Source of the DNA: Collinsella sp.
Lineage (GTDB): Bacteria; Actinomycetota; Coriobacteriia; Coriobacteriales; Coriobacteriaceae
Reading direction: 5' to 3'
DNA length: 35,489 bases
NCBI GenBank assembly: GCA_019414325.1
Contig: DXMG01000007.1
Location: forward strand, 1-35,489
Part shown: positions 9,243 through 17,601 of the stretch, in pieces
Layout of the letters: each line of letters begins with the position of its first letter
How positions within the stretch are numbered: the stretch's first letter is position 1
The notes under the pieces: generated by a model
Seen by the model: the letters and a program-made list of their open reading frames with translations, nothing else
Database searches by the model: none
What the model was told of the DNA's origin: nothing
Position numbers and translations under genes: made by a program

Positions 9243-10046
9243 TTAGCAAGCACCGCCACCGGTAAAAACCTCAACGACCGTGAGGAGAACAATCTTCAGG
9301 TCCGTGATGGGGCCGCGCTTGGCGATGTACTCAAGATCGCGGCGGACCATGCCGTCAAAGTCGGTATCGTTGCGATCGGTCACCTGCCACCAGCCGGTGA
9401 TACCCGGCTTCACGGCAAGGCGCTGCAAGTCGTACTCCGTGTACTCCGCCACCTCATTCGGCAGCGGCGGTCTGGGGCCCACGACGGACATCTGGCCCAG
9501 GAAAACGTTCAGGAACTGCGGGAACTCGTCGATGGAATGCTTGCGGATGAACTTCCCGATCTTGGTGACGCGGGGGTCTTCCCTCATCTTGAACATGGCG
9601 CCGACAATCTCGTTTTGATCCATAAGCTCGACGAGGCGCTCGTCGGCGTCCTTGTACATGGATCGGAACTTCCACATGCGGAAGGTTGACAGACTGCCGT
9701 CGCGGCGGGTCTGGCCCACACGGATCTGGCTGTAGAACGGGTTGCCCTCGCTCTCCAGGCGGATGGCCGCGGCGAGCACAAGGCTGGGTACGGCGATGAC
9801 GGCCAGCACGCAGCCACTGAACGCAATGTCGAACGCGCGCTTGACGACCCTGTATGCCAGGCGCGAGCGGTCCCAGTCCATGATGGATTGCATGGCCTTG
9901 TAGCGACCAGCGCCCTCGCGCCGGTCCATGGCCTGCGCAATCAGCGCGGCCCCCGCAGGCGCATTATTCTCTGTTACTTCTTTAGCAGCCACAATAAAAC
10001 TCACGTTCCTGTCCCCAGGAACCCCCCCCCCATCTATGAATCCCAA
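9243..10046 (-). CDS. Initiating sugar-1-phosphate transferase (polyprenyl glycosylphosphotransferase)
   Basis: Bacterial sugar transferase family (WbaP/EpsL type) with one N-terminal membrane anchor in KRAFDIAFSGCVLAVIAVPS. Catalytic-domain motifs follow: FRMWKFRSMYKDAD, RVTKIGKFIRKHSIDEFPQF, MSVVGPRPP and KPGITGWWQVTDRND. It loads the first sugar phosphate onto undecaprenyl phosphate, so it starts repeat-unit synthesis. The start is uncertain. The longest frame begins at TTG 10046. GTG 10004 has GGGGACAGGAAC before it, and ATG codons lie just ahead of the conserved core. An ATG at 10033 with GGGA seven bases upstream would be the obvious start, but it is out of frame by one because of the G10 tract. 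Core enzyme assignment is firm. Confidence 0.92.
   Translation of the reverse strand: MGFIDGGGVPGDRNVSFIVAAKEVTENNAPAGAALIAQAMDRREGAGRYKAMQSIMDWDRSRLAYRVVKRAFDIAFSGCVLAVIAVPSLVLAAAIRLESEGNPFYSQIRVGQTRRDGSLSTFRMWKFRSMYKDADERLVELMDQNEIVGAMFKMREDPRVTKIGKFIRKHSIDEFPQFLNVFLGQMSVVGPRPPLPNEVAEYTEYDLQRLAVKPGITGWWQVTDRNDTDFDGMVRRDLEYIAKRGPITDLKIVLLTVVEVFTGGGAC
10022..10031 (-). repeat. Homopolymeric G10 tract at start of initiating transferase gene
   Basis: The plus strand has ten consecutive C (G10 on the coding strand). The first G completes an ATG at 10033-10031 that has a Shine-Dalgarno-like GGGA seven bases ahead. At ten G this ATG reads into a stop at ACG TGA within about eleven codons. With eleven or eight G it would enter the transferase frame. 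This geometry is that of a slipped-strand contingency switch. It is a prediction from one sequence only. Confidence 0.55.
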
Positions 10047-10076
10047 ATCAAGTAATTTGCTGGTGCAACGTCTCCC

Positions 10077-10667
10077 TTACGTTTTGCTGGGAACGTCGAG
10101 CGGTAGCAGCTCTCTAAAAGCGGAATCGCCATCGCCCACGTCTACCAGGCACCAGCGTTTATGACGGTCGATCTTTTTAACGCGAGCCTCTTGCCCCACC
10201 AAGGGACCCTGCTCTATGTGCAACACGCCATCTTCTATGCGCGCAACGCTGTTGCGCACCACGCCGTCGTTGTCCAGCACACTGCGGTACCAGTCCTGCG
10301 CATCGTCCGGCATGGGCATGTACGCCCGCTCCCTACTGCCGGCGATGCGGCAGCCAAAGCTCAGCTGAGCCAAAGCCCTATCGAGCGCAGCGGCATCGTG
10401 CGTGGCGACGAAGAAATATTCCTTGTACATGGGTTTGGTTTGGAGCGACCAGGCGCCGTCCCGCTTAAACCAGAACTCCTTTTGCATCACGAAAGCGTCC
10501 TGCATCAACTCGTGCGGGATAATGCAGCGGACCTTTTCGCAGGTCTCGCGCTCTTTTCCATGGGGGGTGTGGACCAGATACCAGCGGACGCGGCCGTGCT
10601 GGCTGTTGGTGGTGGCGCTGTTAAATGCGCCCGGCAGCTGCTCTTGGCGCCGTGCCGTCTGTTCCAT
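10077..10667 (-). CDS. loaP: NusG-family transcription antiterminator (LoaP-like)
   Basis: About 196 residues from ATG 10667. The NusG N-terminal domain begins with RWYLVHTPHGKERETCEKVR and includes PMYKEYFFVATHD, the equivalent of the PGYVFV segment. A KOW domain lies at the C-terminus (EQGPLVGQEARVKKIDRHKR). Specialised NusG paralogues of the LoaP/RfaH/UpxY kind bind RNA polymerase and prevent termination in long polysaccharide or secondary-metabolite operons. This one is the first gene of the exopolysaccharide operon, its natural target. Start 10667 is preferred because GAGGGGGGGG lies eight bases upstream; an in-frame ATG at 10703 would place that G8 run inside the coding region. The subfamily name LoaP rather than UpxY is an inference from the actinobacterial context. 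Confidence 0.82.
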   Translation of the reverse strand: MEQTARRQEQLPGAFNSATTNSQHGRVRWYLVHTPHGKERETCEKVRCIIPHELMQDAFVMQKEFWFKRDGAWSLQTKPMYKEYFFVATHDAAALDRALAQLSFGCRIAGSRERAYMPMPDDAQDWYRSVLDNDGVVRNSVARIEDGVLHIEQGPLVGQEARVKKIDRHKRWCLVDVGDGDSAFRELLPLDVPSKT

Positions 10668-10674
10668 GTTCTCG

Positions 10675-10706
10675 CCCCCCCCTCTTTTGGCTTTGCGATG
10701 CACGCA
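10675..10706 (-). promoter_or_regulatory. loaP ribosome-binding G8 run preceded by a small hairpin
   Basis: A run of eight G (10675-10682) forms the Shine-Dalgarno of loaP. Directly upstream is TTTGCG-TGCAT-CGCAAA (10690-10706), a perfect 6-bp stem with a 5-nt loop. Changes in the G-run length would alter spacing or shift the frame of the upstream ATG at 10703. A hairpin in the leader of a LoaP-led operon could also be an antiterminator loading site, but no match to a published motif was made. Confidence 0.4.
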
Positions 10707-10755
10707 AATGCAGGGGCGTTTAGAACAGGCTTCTCGCTCGCAGCTAGGCGCAGTC

Positions 10756-10890
10756 GCAAAAGTACAGGTTTTTGCATCCTTTGACAGACGTTATTATACG
10801 AGCAATTAATCAGCGTTTGCCCAGATTACGCAAAATGTACTGCTAATAGGTACATCTCCATACCCCTCTACAAAAACCTGTACCTTTTTG
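10756..10890. promoter_or_regulatory. Paired operator-like repeats CAAAAACCTGTAC flanking the operon promoter
   Basis: Two near-palindromic sites share the sequence CAAAAACCTGTACYTTTT. One is at 10756-10775 (minus orientation, downstream of the -10), the other at 10871-10890 (plus orientation, upstream). Each has its own inverted A/T arms around CCTGTAC. Between them lies ATGTAC-N9-GTACAT (10835-10855). Together they bracket the TATAAT and look like binding sites for one or two regulators of capsule transcription, possibly with DNA looping. The regulator is not encoded in the window. Confidence 0.45.
10786..10821 (-). promoter_or_regulatory. Predicted promoter of the polysaccharide operon
   Basis: A perfect TATAAT on the minus strand (10798-10793) lies 17 bases from a poor -35 (GGCAAA, 10821-10816). 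Transcription would start near 10786, giving a leader of about 120 nt before loaP. The weak -35 suggests activator dependence. The nearby inverted repeat ATGTAC-N9-GTACAT (10835-10855) is centred about 60 bp upstream of the start, a class I activator position. This is motif reading only. Confidence 0.55.
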
Positions 10891-10896
10891 TGCAAC

Positions 10897-10922
10897 AAAA
10901 AAAGCCGCTCAACCAGCGGCCT
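10897..10922 (-). terminator. Second tandem intrinsic terminator after thrS
   Basis: On the minus strand the stem GCCGCT-GGTTG-AGCGGC is followed directly by seven T. It lies downstream of the first thrS terminator and upstream of the polysaccharide promoter, so it insulates the operon from read-through. Confidence 0.85.
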
Positions 10923-10938
10923 TTCTTATTTTGGTAAG

Positions 10939-10971
10939 AAAAAAGGCGACCGCCCTTTGTGGACGGTCGCC
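10939..10971 (-). terminator. Intrinsic terminator of thrS
   Basis: On the minus strand GGCGACCGTCC and GGGCGGTCGCC form a long GC-rich stem with a short loop, followed by six T. It begins about 25 bases after the thrS stop codon. Confidence 0.9.
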
Positions 10972-10996
10972 TTTGTAAATTGTTGTGAAGCTTGCC

Positions 10997-12760
<1,764 letters not shown>

Positions 12761-12786
12761 GGGTATGTTTTCTCCTCTCGGATGCC

Positions 12787-12857
12787 TGATGCAAGTGCGC
12801 GCAATGCGCTCGGCGATTTAACTTGCATCATTATAGGCAGGTTGCCTTGGTATACAA
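12787..12857 (-). promoter_or_regulatory. thrS promoter overlapped by a 10-bp inverted repeat
   Basis: On the minus strand TTGTAT (12857-12852) and TATAAT (12835-12830) are separated by 16 bases, a good vegetative promoter. A perfect inverted repeat, TGATGCAAGT...ACTTGCATCA, has arms at 12830-12821 and 12796-12787. Its first arm abuts and slightly overlaps the -10, and it covers the predicted start of transcription. It could be a repressor operator or, if transcription starts early, a leader hairpin. No T-box antiterminator sequence was seen. Confidence 0.6.
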
Positions 12858-12984
12858 GCGCCCGCCGCACCTTAATGGCACGGCGGGCGATTTTCTACGC
12901 ATGCTTCATCGTGTGGGGCGGGGTGAGGGGCGCGCGTGGCTTGCGGCGTGTCCGTGGCTTGCGGCCGGCCCGGCGATGGATGCG

Positions 12985-13416
12985 TTACTGGATGCGAGTT
13001 CGGCAGTAGGGGCAGACCTTCCAGTGCGCGTCGAGCGGGCGATGGCAGCTGGGGCAGACGTTGCGAACCTGGGTATCGCACACCGGGCAGACCACAAAGT
13101 CCTTCTCGATGGGTGCGCCGCACTGCGGGCAGGTGCCGTACTGGGCAAGCTGGCGCTCGCGCAGGGCCATGTCCAGCTCCTGCTCCTCGCGGTCGGACGC
13201 GTAGGAATGCGGGCGCAGGACCAGGTAGGCGATGAGGCCCACAAACGGGATGAGGGCGATGATGCCCCATGCCACGTAGGCGCTGGCGCCGCGGCGGCGA
13301 GCGTCGATGAACACATAGACGACCGACAGCACATACAGGGCGATGATAAAGCCGACGAAGGCATAGACGACGCCCATAAGCTGCGGCGACATGAGCTCGG
13401 AGATGTACTTGGACAT
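12985..13416 (-). CDS. Small membrane protein with PLDc_N-like segment and double zinc ribbon
   Basis: A 143-residue protein. Two membrane helices lie at about residues 14-36 and 46-67 (VVYAFVGFIIALYVLSVVYV and YVAWGIIALIPFVGLIAYLV). They are separated by FIDARRRGAS, the arrangement of the phospholipase-D-nuclease N-terminal (PLDc_N) membrane module. The cytoplasmic tail carries CPQCGAP, CPVCDTQ, CPSCHRP and CPYCRTR, four CxxC knuckles forming two zinc ribbons. No catalytic residues are evident. Its function is unknown; zinc-ribbon tails of this kind usually mediate protein or nucleic-acid contacts. ATG 13416 has AAAGG upstream. It is monocistronic and faces the repeat array across its own 5' side. 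Confidence 0.85.
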   Translation of the reverse strand: MSKYISELMSPQLMGVVYAFVGFIIALYVLSVVYVFIDARRRGASAYVAWGIIALIPFVGLIAYLVLRPHSYASDREEQELDMALRERQLAQYGTCPQCGAPIEKDFVVCPVCDTQVRNVCPSCHRPLDAHWKVCPYCRTRIQ

Positions 13417-13513
13417 TACGGGTACCTTTCGGAATATTAACAGTTAGGTCAGTTTACCACGGGGTTTGTTTATATGGGACCACGGCTAGGGGCGGGGCTG
13501 GCGCGGACACAAA

Positions 13514-14134
13514 CATCTCAATCTGTAACAGGTGGGAGTGGAATCCGGGTCTAGATGTTACAGATCGAGACGAACGGGTGCGCCGCCGAGCAAACGTCTC
13601 GATCTGTAACAACTGGGACCAAATATCCCATCTTGCTGTTACAGATTGAGACACAGGGATCCCTCCCCGATTTCAATCTCGATCTGTAACATCTTGGGCC
13701 CCAAAACCCCTCTTACTGTTACAGATCGAGACATTCAAAATCCGTCGGAAGGTTTGTCTCGATCTGTAACATCTGCAACCCAAATCATCGGCTAACTGTT
13801 ACAGATTGAGACAAAAGAAAACGTCCAGGCCGAATGTCTCAATCTGTAACAGTTACTCGGCAAAGACAGTCCCAGATGTTACAGATTTAGACAAACTATT
13901 CTTTCCCCGACTTAAATCTCAATCTGTAACAACAACTCGGTAAATACAGGTCTTACCGTTACAGATTTGGACATTCGAAACCGACTGATAGGTTCATCTA
14001 AATCTGTAACACATGGAACCGATTTTCTCCTCTTGCTGTTACAGATCAAGACAAACGGAGGGCCCGCCTGGCAAACGTCTCGATCTGTAACATCTGGAAC
14101 CCAGTTCTTCTGCTTACTGTTACAGAACGAGACA
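13514..14134. repeat. Array of 16 alternating inverted 17-bp repeats, 80-81 bp period
   Basis: Eight copies of TGTCTCRATCTGTAACA (R) start at 13514, 13595, 13675, 13755, 13835, 13915, 13995 and 14076. Eight copies of its reverse complement TGTTACAGATYGAGACA (F) start at 13556, 13637, 13717, 13797, 13877, 13957, 14037 and 14118. Order is strictly R, F, R, F. R-to-F gaps are always 25 nt and F-to-R gaps 21-22 nt. Variable bases match within several F-R neighbours (F1/R2, F3/R4 and F4/R5 are perfect complements), so hairpin potential is maintained. The array fills the divergent intergenic region 13417-14302. It has no convincing gene, and short frames across it follow the repeats. It is not CRISPR: orientation alternates, gaps are related to each other, and no cas genes are present. 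Function unknown. Confidence 0.95.
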
Positions 14135-14270
14135 AACCTCTGACACCAGGAGCGACAGACAAGGTCACCGATGGTCCTGAGTCTCCCATCGCCTGCCGTT
14201 GGCGGATACAGCGGGGCTGTTCGCCGCATTGCCGCCGCACCGGGGGTGTGCAGACCGTAGGATAGTCCTA

Positions 14271-14285
14271 TTGACAGCCTGTCAA
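14271..14285. promoter_or_regulatory. Palindromic operator-like site before the flavoprotein operon
   Basis: TTGACAGCCTGTCAA is a perfect 7-bp palindrome around one base, ending 17 bases before the GTG start at 14303. It is too close to the start codon to be the -35 of this gene, so an operator within the 5' leader (for example for a GntR-type regulator) is more likely. A GATAGT sequence at 14261-14266 could be the -10. Confidence 0.45.
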
Positions 14286-14302
14286 CTTGTCTGGGAGGCA
14301 CC

Positions 14303-15784
14303 GTGGCAGAAACGTTTGATATCGCAATTGTGGGCGCGGGCATCACCGGGTGCGCCATCGCGCGGCAGCTCGCGCGCTATGACCTGTCCATTTGCGTGGT
14401 CGAAGCGGCCAACGACATCGCCCTGGGCGCGTCGAAGGCCAACGGCGGCCTGGTGCACGCCGGCTACGATCCGGCTCCGGGCACGGTAAAGGCGCAGGTC
14501 AACGCCCGCGGCTGTGAGCTATATGGCACGTGGGCCCAGGAGCTAGGCTTTTTGTTCCGCCGCACCGGGTCGATGGTGCTGGGCTTTAACGACGAAGACC
14601 GCGCACACCTGGAGAAGCTGCGCCAGAATGGCCTGGCCAACGGCGTACCCGAACTGGCGATCATTGGCCCCGAGCGCATCCACGAGCTGGAGCCGCGCGC
14701 GAGTGCCAAGGCAACCTGCGCGCTGTGGTGCCCCTCGACCGGTTACGTCGACCCATTTGAAGTGGCCATCGCCGCGCTGGAGAACGCGGTCGCCAACGGC
14801 GTGACGTTTATGCGCTCCGCACCGGTTGAGGCCATTGAGGTTGCTGGCTCGCACGACGAGGACGTTTCAGCCGACGGCAAGGTCCGCGCACGCTTTACGC
14901 TGGTGACGCCCGCCGGCGATGTGCGCTGCCGCTATCTGATCAACGCCGCGGGCAACGGTGCCGCGAACATCTCGCATATGGCCGGCGCCGAGGAGTTTCA
15001 GATGGTCTGGCGCCAGGGAAACATCGTGGTGCTGGACAAGGAGCCGCGCGCGCTCATGCCGCTCTACCCCGTGCCCACGCCGGTGTCCAAGGGCGTTATC
15101 GTCACGGGCACGGTCCACGGCAACACCGTGATCACCGCGACCGCCGCCGTGCGCGAGCCGGGCGACACACAGACCTACGCCGCCGATGTCAACGCGCTGT
15201 TAGCGGGCGCGCGCAAACTGGTGCCCGATCTGGACACGCGCCGCGTGGTGCGCGCGTTTGCCGGCGGACGTCCGGTCATTCAGGGGACCAACGACTTCTT
15301 TATTGGGCAGTCGGCCGTGGTGCCGGGGCTGTTCCAGGCGGCGGGCATTCAGTCGCCGGGCGTGGCGAGCGCGCCGGCCATTGCCGAGCGCATGGAGCAC
15401 GTGATGCGCGAGGCGGGCGTTGCTTTGCGCGAACGGGCCGATTGGGATCCGATTCGCCGCGCGCCGGACGACTTCGACCGCGCGCCGCTTGCGCGCAAGG
15501 AGGAGCTCATTGAGTCCGGCCCTGCATGGGGGCAGATCGTCTGCCGCTGCGAGACTGTACCCGAGGCCGAGATTGTGGCCGCGATTCGACGCCGCCCGGG
15601 TGCGGTTTCGGTCGAGGGTGTCAAGCGCCGCTGCCGCGCGGGCATGGGCCGCTGCCAGAGCGGCTTTTGCCAGAGCCGCGTGGTGGCGATTCTGGCGCGC
15701 GAGCTGGGCTGCGACCCCAGCGAGGTGCTGTTGGAGGACACTGGCTCGTGGCTCGTTGAGGGACCTTTGAAGGGGGTGCGCTAG
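14303..15784 (+). CDS. FAD-dependent oxidoreductase with BFD-like [2Fe-2S] tail (GlpA-like)
   Basis: A 493-residue flavoprotein. The N-terminal dinucleotide-binding FDIAIVGAGITGCAIARQLA (residues 5-24) and GASKANGGLVHAGYDP define the DAO/glycerol-3-phosphate dehydrogenase fold. A BFD-type iron-sulfur domain lies at residues ~412-460 with CRC, CRAGMGRCQSGFC ligands. GlpA of anaerobic glycerol-3-phosphate dehydrogenase has the same two-domain plan. With the next two genes it forms the GlpA-like/pyridine-nucleotide-type oxidoreductase/DUF1667 trio known in anaerobic Firmicutes and Actinobacteria. The substrate may be glycerol-3-phosphate or another 2-hydroxy acid; no glpK or glpF neighbours here decide it. 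GTG start, with GGGAGG six bases upstream. Confidence 0.88.
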   Translation: MAETFDIAIVGAGITGCAIARQLARYDLSICVVEAANDIALGASKANGGLVHAGYDPAPGTVKAQVNARGCELYGTWAQELGFLFRRTGSMVLGFNDEDRAHLEKLRQNGLANGVPELAIIGPERIHELEPRASAKATCALWCPSTGYVDPFEVAIAALENAVANGVTFMRSAPVEAIEVAGSHDEDVSADGKVRARFTLVTPAGDVRCRYLINAAGNGAANISHMAGAEEFQMVWRQGNIVVLDKEPRALMPLYPVPTPVSKGVIVTGTVHGNTVITATAAVREPGDTQTYAADVNALLAGARKLVPDLDTRRVVRAFAGGRPVIQGTNDFFIGQSAVVPGLFQAAGIQSPGVASAPAIAERMEHVMREAGVALRERADWDPIRRAPDDFDRAPLARKEELIESGPAWGQIVCRCETVPEAEIVAAIRRRPGAVSVEGVKRRCRAGMGRCQSGFCQSRVVAILARELGCDPSEVLLEDTGSWLVEGPLKGVR

Positions 15785-15785
15785 G

Positions 15786-17138
15786 ATGGCGGAATTCAAA
15801 TCGAGCGTGATTGATACCGATGCCGTTGAGGCAGTACCTACGCAGGCCTTCGACGTGGTCGTTATCGGCGGCGGACCTGCCGGCATGGCGGCCGCACTTG
15901 CCGCGCACAAGGCCGGCGCGCGCGTGGCCATCGTGGAGCGCGAGCAACACTTGGGCGGCATCCTGCGCCAGTGCATTCACCCCGGCTTTGGCCTTTCGCA
16001 CTTTAAGCAGGAGCTCACCGGCCCCGAGTATGCACAGCGCTTTATTGACCAGGTGCGCGCGACCGACATTGCGCTGTTCTTGGGCAGTATGGTGCTTGGG
16101 ATCGATTCGGGCGAGTCCACGGAAGACGACGCACTCCACACCGTCATGCTCATGAGCCCCACCGGCATGCTGCAGCTCACCGGGCGCGCGGTCGTCCTTG
16201 CCATGGGTTGCCGCGAGCGCACCCGCAGCGAGATCAAGATTCCCGGCAGCCGACCTGCCGGCGTGTTTACGGCCGGCTTGGCGCAGCGATACATCAATGT
16301 CGAGAACCTCAAACCCGGCTCGCGCGCCGTCATTTTGGGCTCGGGTGACATCGGGCTGATCATGGCGCGCCGCTGCACGCTCGAGGGGATTTCGGTCGAG
16401 GGCGTGTACGAGCTCATGCCGTACGCCAACGGCCTGCGCCGCAATGTGAAAAACTGCCTGGACGACTTTGGCATTCCGCTGCACCTGTCCACCACCGTCA
16501 CACGCGTGATCGGGCACGACCGCGTTGAGGCCGTCGAGGTGAGTCAGGTCGACGAGCACCTGGCACCCATTCCGGGGACCGAGCGCATTGTTCCGTGCGA
16601 CACGCTGCTGCTTTCGGTGGGTCTGATTCCCGAGAACGAGCTTTCGGTTGCCGCGGGCGTGGAGCTGGATCCCCGCACGCGCGGTGCCGTGGTGGACCAG
16701 AACCTGCAGACAGGCGTTCCGGGCATCTTTGCCTGCGGCAACGTGCTGCACGTGCACGACCTGGCCGACAACGTGACGACCGAGTCCGAACGCGCCGGTG
16801 CAGCCGCGGCGACTTACGCGCTGGGTGGCACCGCGGCGGGAGTGGCGAGCGCGGGCTGCCAGCTCACGGTCTCCCCCGCCGGCATCGCAGGCTACGCACT
16901 GCCGGGCCGCATTACGACCGTCGGGCTCACTAAGCTCAACTTCCGCGTACGCCGACCGGTCGATGCCGCCCGCGTACGTATCCTGGCAGGCGACGAGGAG
17001 CTGTTTGCAGGCAAGGTCCGCCCGTTTAAACCGAGCGTAATGGAGAGCTTCCCGCTGCCGACAAAGGTGATTCAACGCGCACTCGACCTGGGTGTCAGCG
17101 AGATTGTCCTGTCCGTCGATCCCGTCGAGGAGGCGTAG
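15786..17138 (+). CDS. FAD/NAD(P)-dependent oxidoreductase, partner of the GlpA-like protein
   Basis: A 450-residue pyridine nucleotide-disulfide-type flavoprotein. The FAD site DVVVIGGGPAGMAAALAAHK is at residues ~19-38, and the second nucleotide-binding fold SRAVILGSGDIGLIMARRCT is near residue 180. TGVPGIFACGNVLHVHDLAD near 315 is the usual second FAD motif. HLGGILRQCIHPGFGLSHFK near residue 57 is typical of the subgroup adjacent to GlpA homologues. It likely passes electrons between the GlpA-like subunit and NAD(P) or a membrane acceptor. It starts one base after the preceding stop (TAG-G-ATG), so the two are translationally coupled. Confidence 0.88.
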   Translation: MAEFKSSVIDTDAVEAVPTQAFDVVVIGGGPAGMAAALAAHKAGARVAIVEREQHLGGILRQCIHPGFGLSHFKQELTGPEYAQRFIDQVRATDIALFLGSMVLGIDSGESTEDDALHTVMLMSPTGMLQLTGRAVVLAMGCRERTRSEIKIPGSRPAGVFTAGLAQRYINVENLKPGSRAVILGSGDIGLIMARRCTLEGISVEGVYELMPYANGLRRNVKNCLDDFGIPLHLSTTVTRVIGHDRVEAVEVSQVDEHLAPIPGTERIVPCDTLLLSVGLIPENELSVAAGVELDPRTRGAVVDQNLQTGVPGIFACGNVLHVHDLADNVTTESERAGAAAATYALGGTAAGVASAGCQLTVSPAGIAGYALPGRITTVGLTKLNFRVRRPVDAARVRILAGDEELFAGKVRPFKPSVMESFPLPTKVIQRALDLGVSEIVLSVDPVEEA

Positions 17139-17142
17139 GCCC

Positions 17143-17541
17143 ATGAGCACGAACGCGATCGAAACGCTGCAGTTCAACTGCACCACCTGCCCCTCCGAGT
17201 GCCTCCTGACTGTGGAGGTAAAGCGCGGCGCAGACGGCGCCGTGGCAGAGGTGTACTCCGTAGCCGGCAACAGCTGCCCACGTGGCGATAAGTTCGCGCA
17301 TCAGGAGCTCACCTGCCCCATGCGCGTGCTCACCACCACCGTAGCCGTATCCGGCGGCGACGAGGCGCTGCTGCCCGTGCGCACGGCCGATGCCATCCCG
17401 CTGGCACTCCACGCCCAGGCCATGGACCTCATCCGCGGCTTGGTCATCGAAGCCCCCATCCGCATGGGCGACGTCGTTCTGGAAGACCTCCTCAACACGG
17501 GCATCAACCTCATCGCCAGCATGGACATCGACCCAGCCTAA
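17143..17541 (+). CDS. DUF1667 cysteine-rich protein of the oxidoreductase operon
   Basis: A 132-residue protein with four clustered cysteines near the N-terminus (CTTCPSEC near residue 13 and NSCPRGDKF near 45) and a further cysteine in TCPMRVLTTTV. This is the DUF1667 pattern, and the family almost always follows the two oxidoreductases seen here. The cysteines probably hold an iron-sulfur cluster that links the flavoproteins to an acceptor; this is inferred from context. The start at 17143 is supported by GGAGG upstream and lies five bases after the preceding stop. Confidence 0.9.
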   Translation: MSTNAIETLQFNCTTCPSECLLTVEVKRGADGAVAEVYSVAGNSCPRGDKFAHQELTCPMRVLTTTVAVSGGDEALLPVRTADAIPLALHAQAMDLIRGLVIEAPIRMGDVVLEDLLNTGINLIASMDIDPA

Positions 17542-17601
17542 GCAGCTCATTTGGGACGCGACTCTTTTGGCTACCCCGCCATCCACCCCGCCCCTCCTCA
17601 A

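Noticed and set aside
13514..14134. CRISPR array
   Set aside because: Repeats alternate in orientation, are only 17 bp, the intervening segments are related to each other and of two fixed lengths, and there are no cas genes nearby.
13514..14134. Integron attC cassette array
   Set aside because: The 17-mer lacks the RYYYAAC/GTRRRRY-type core sites, there are no cassette genes between repeats and no integrase.
13454..14358. Short minus-strand frames across the repeat array (13454-13654, 13912-14358)
   Set aside because: Their sequence is periodic with the repeats, they have no ribosome-binding sites and no family resemblance.
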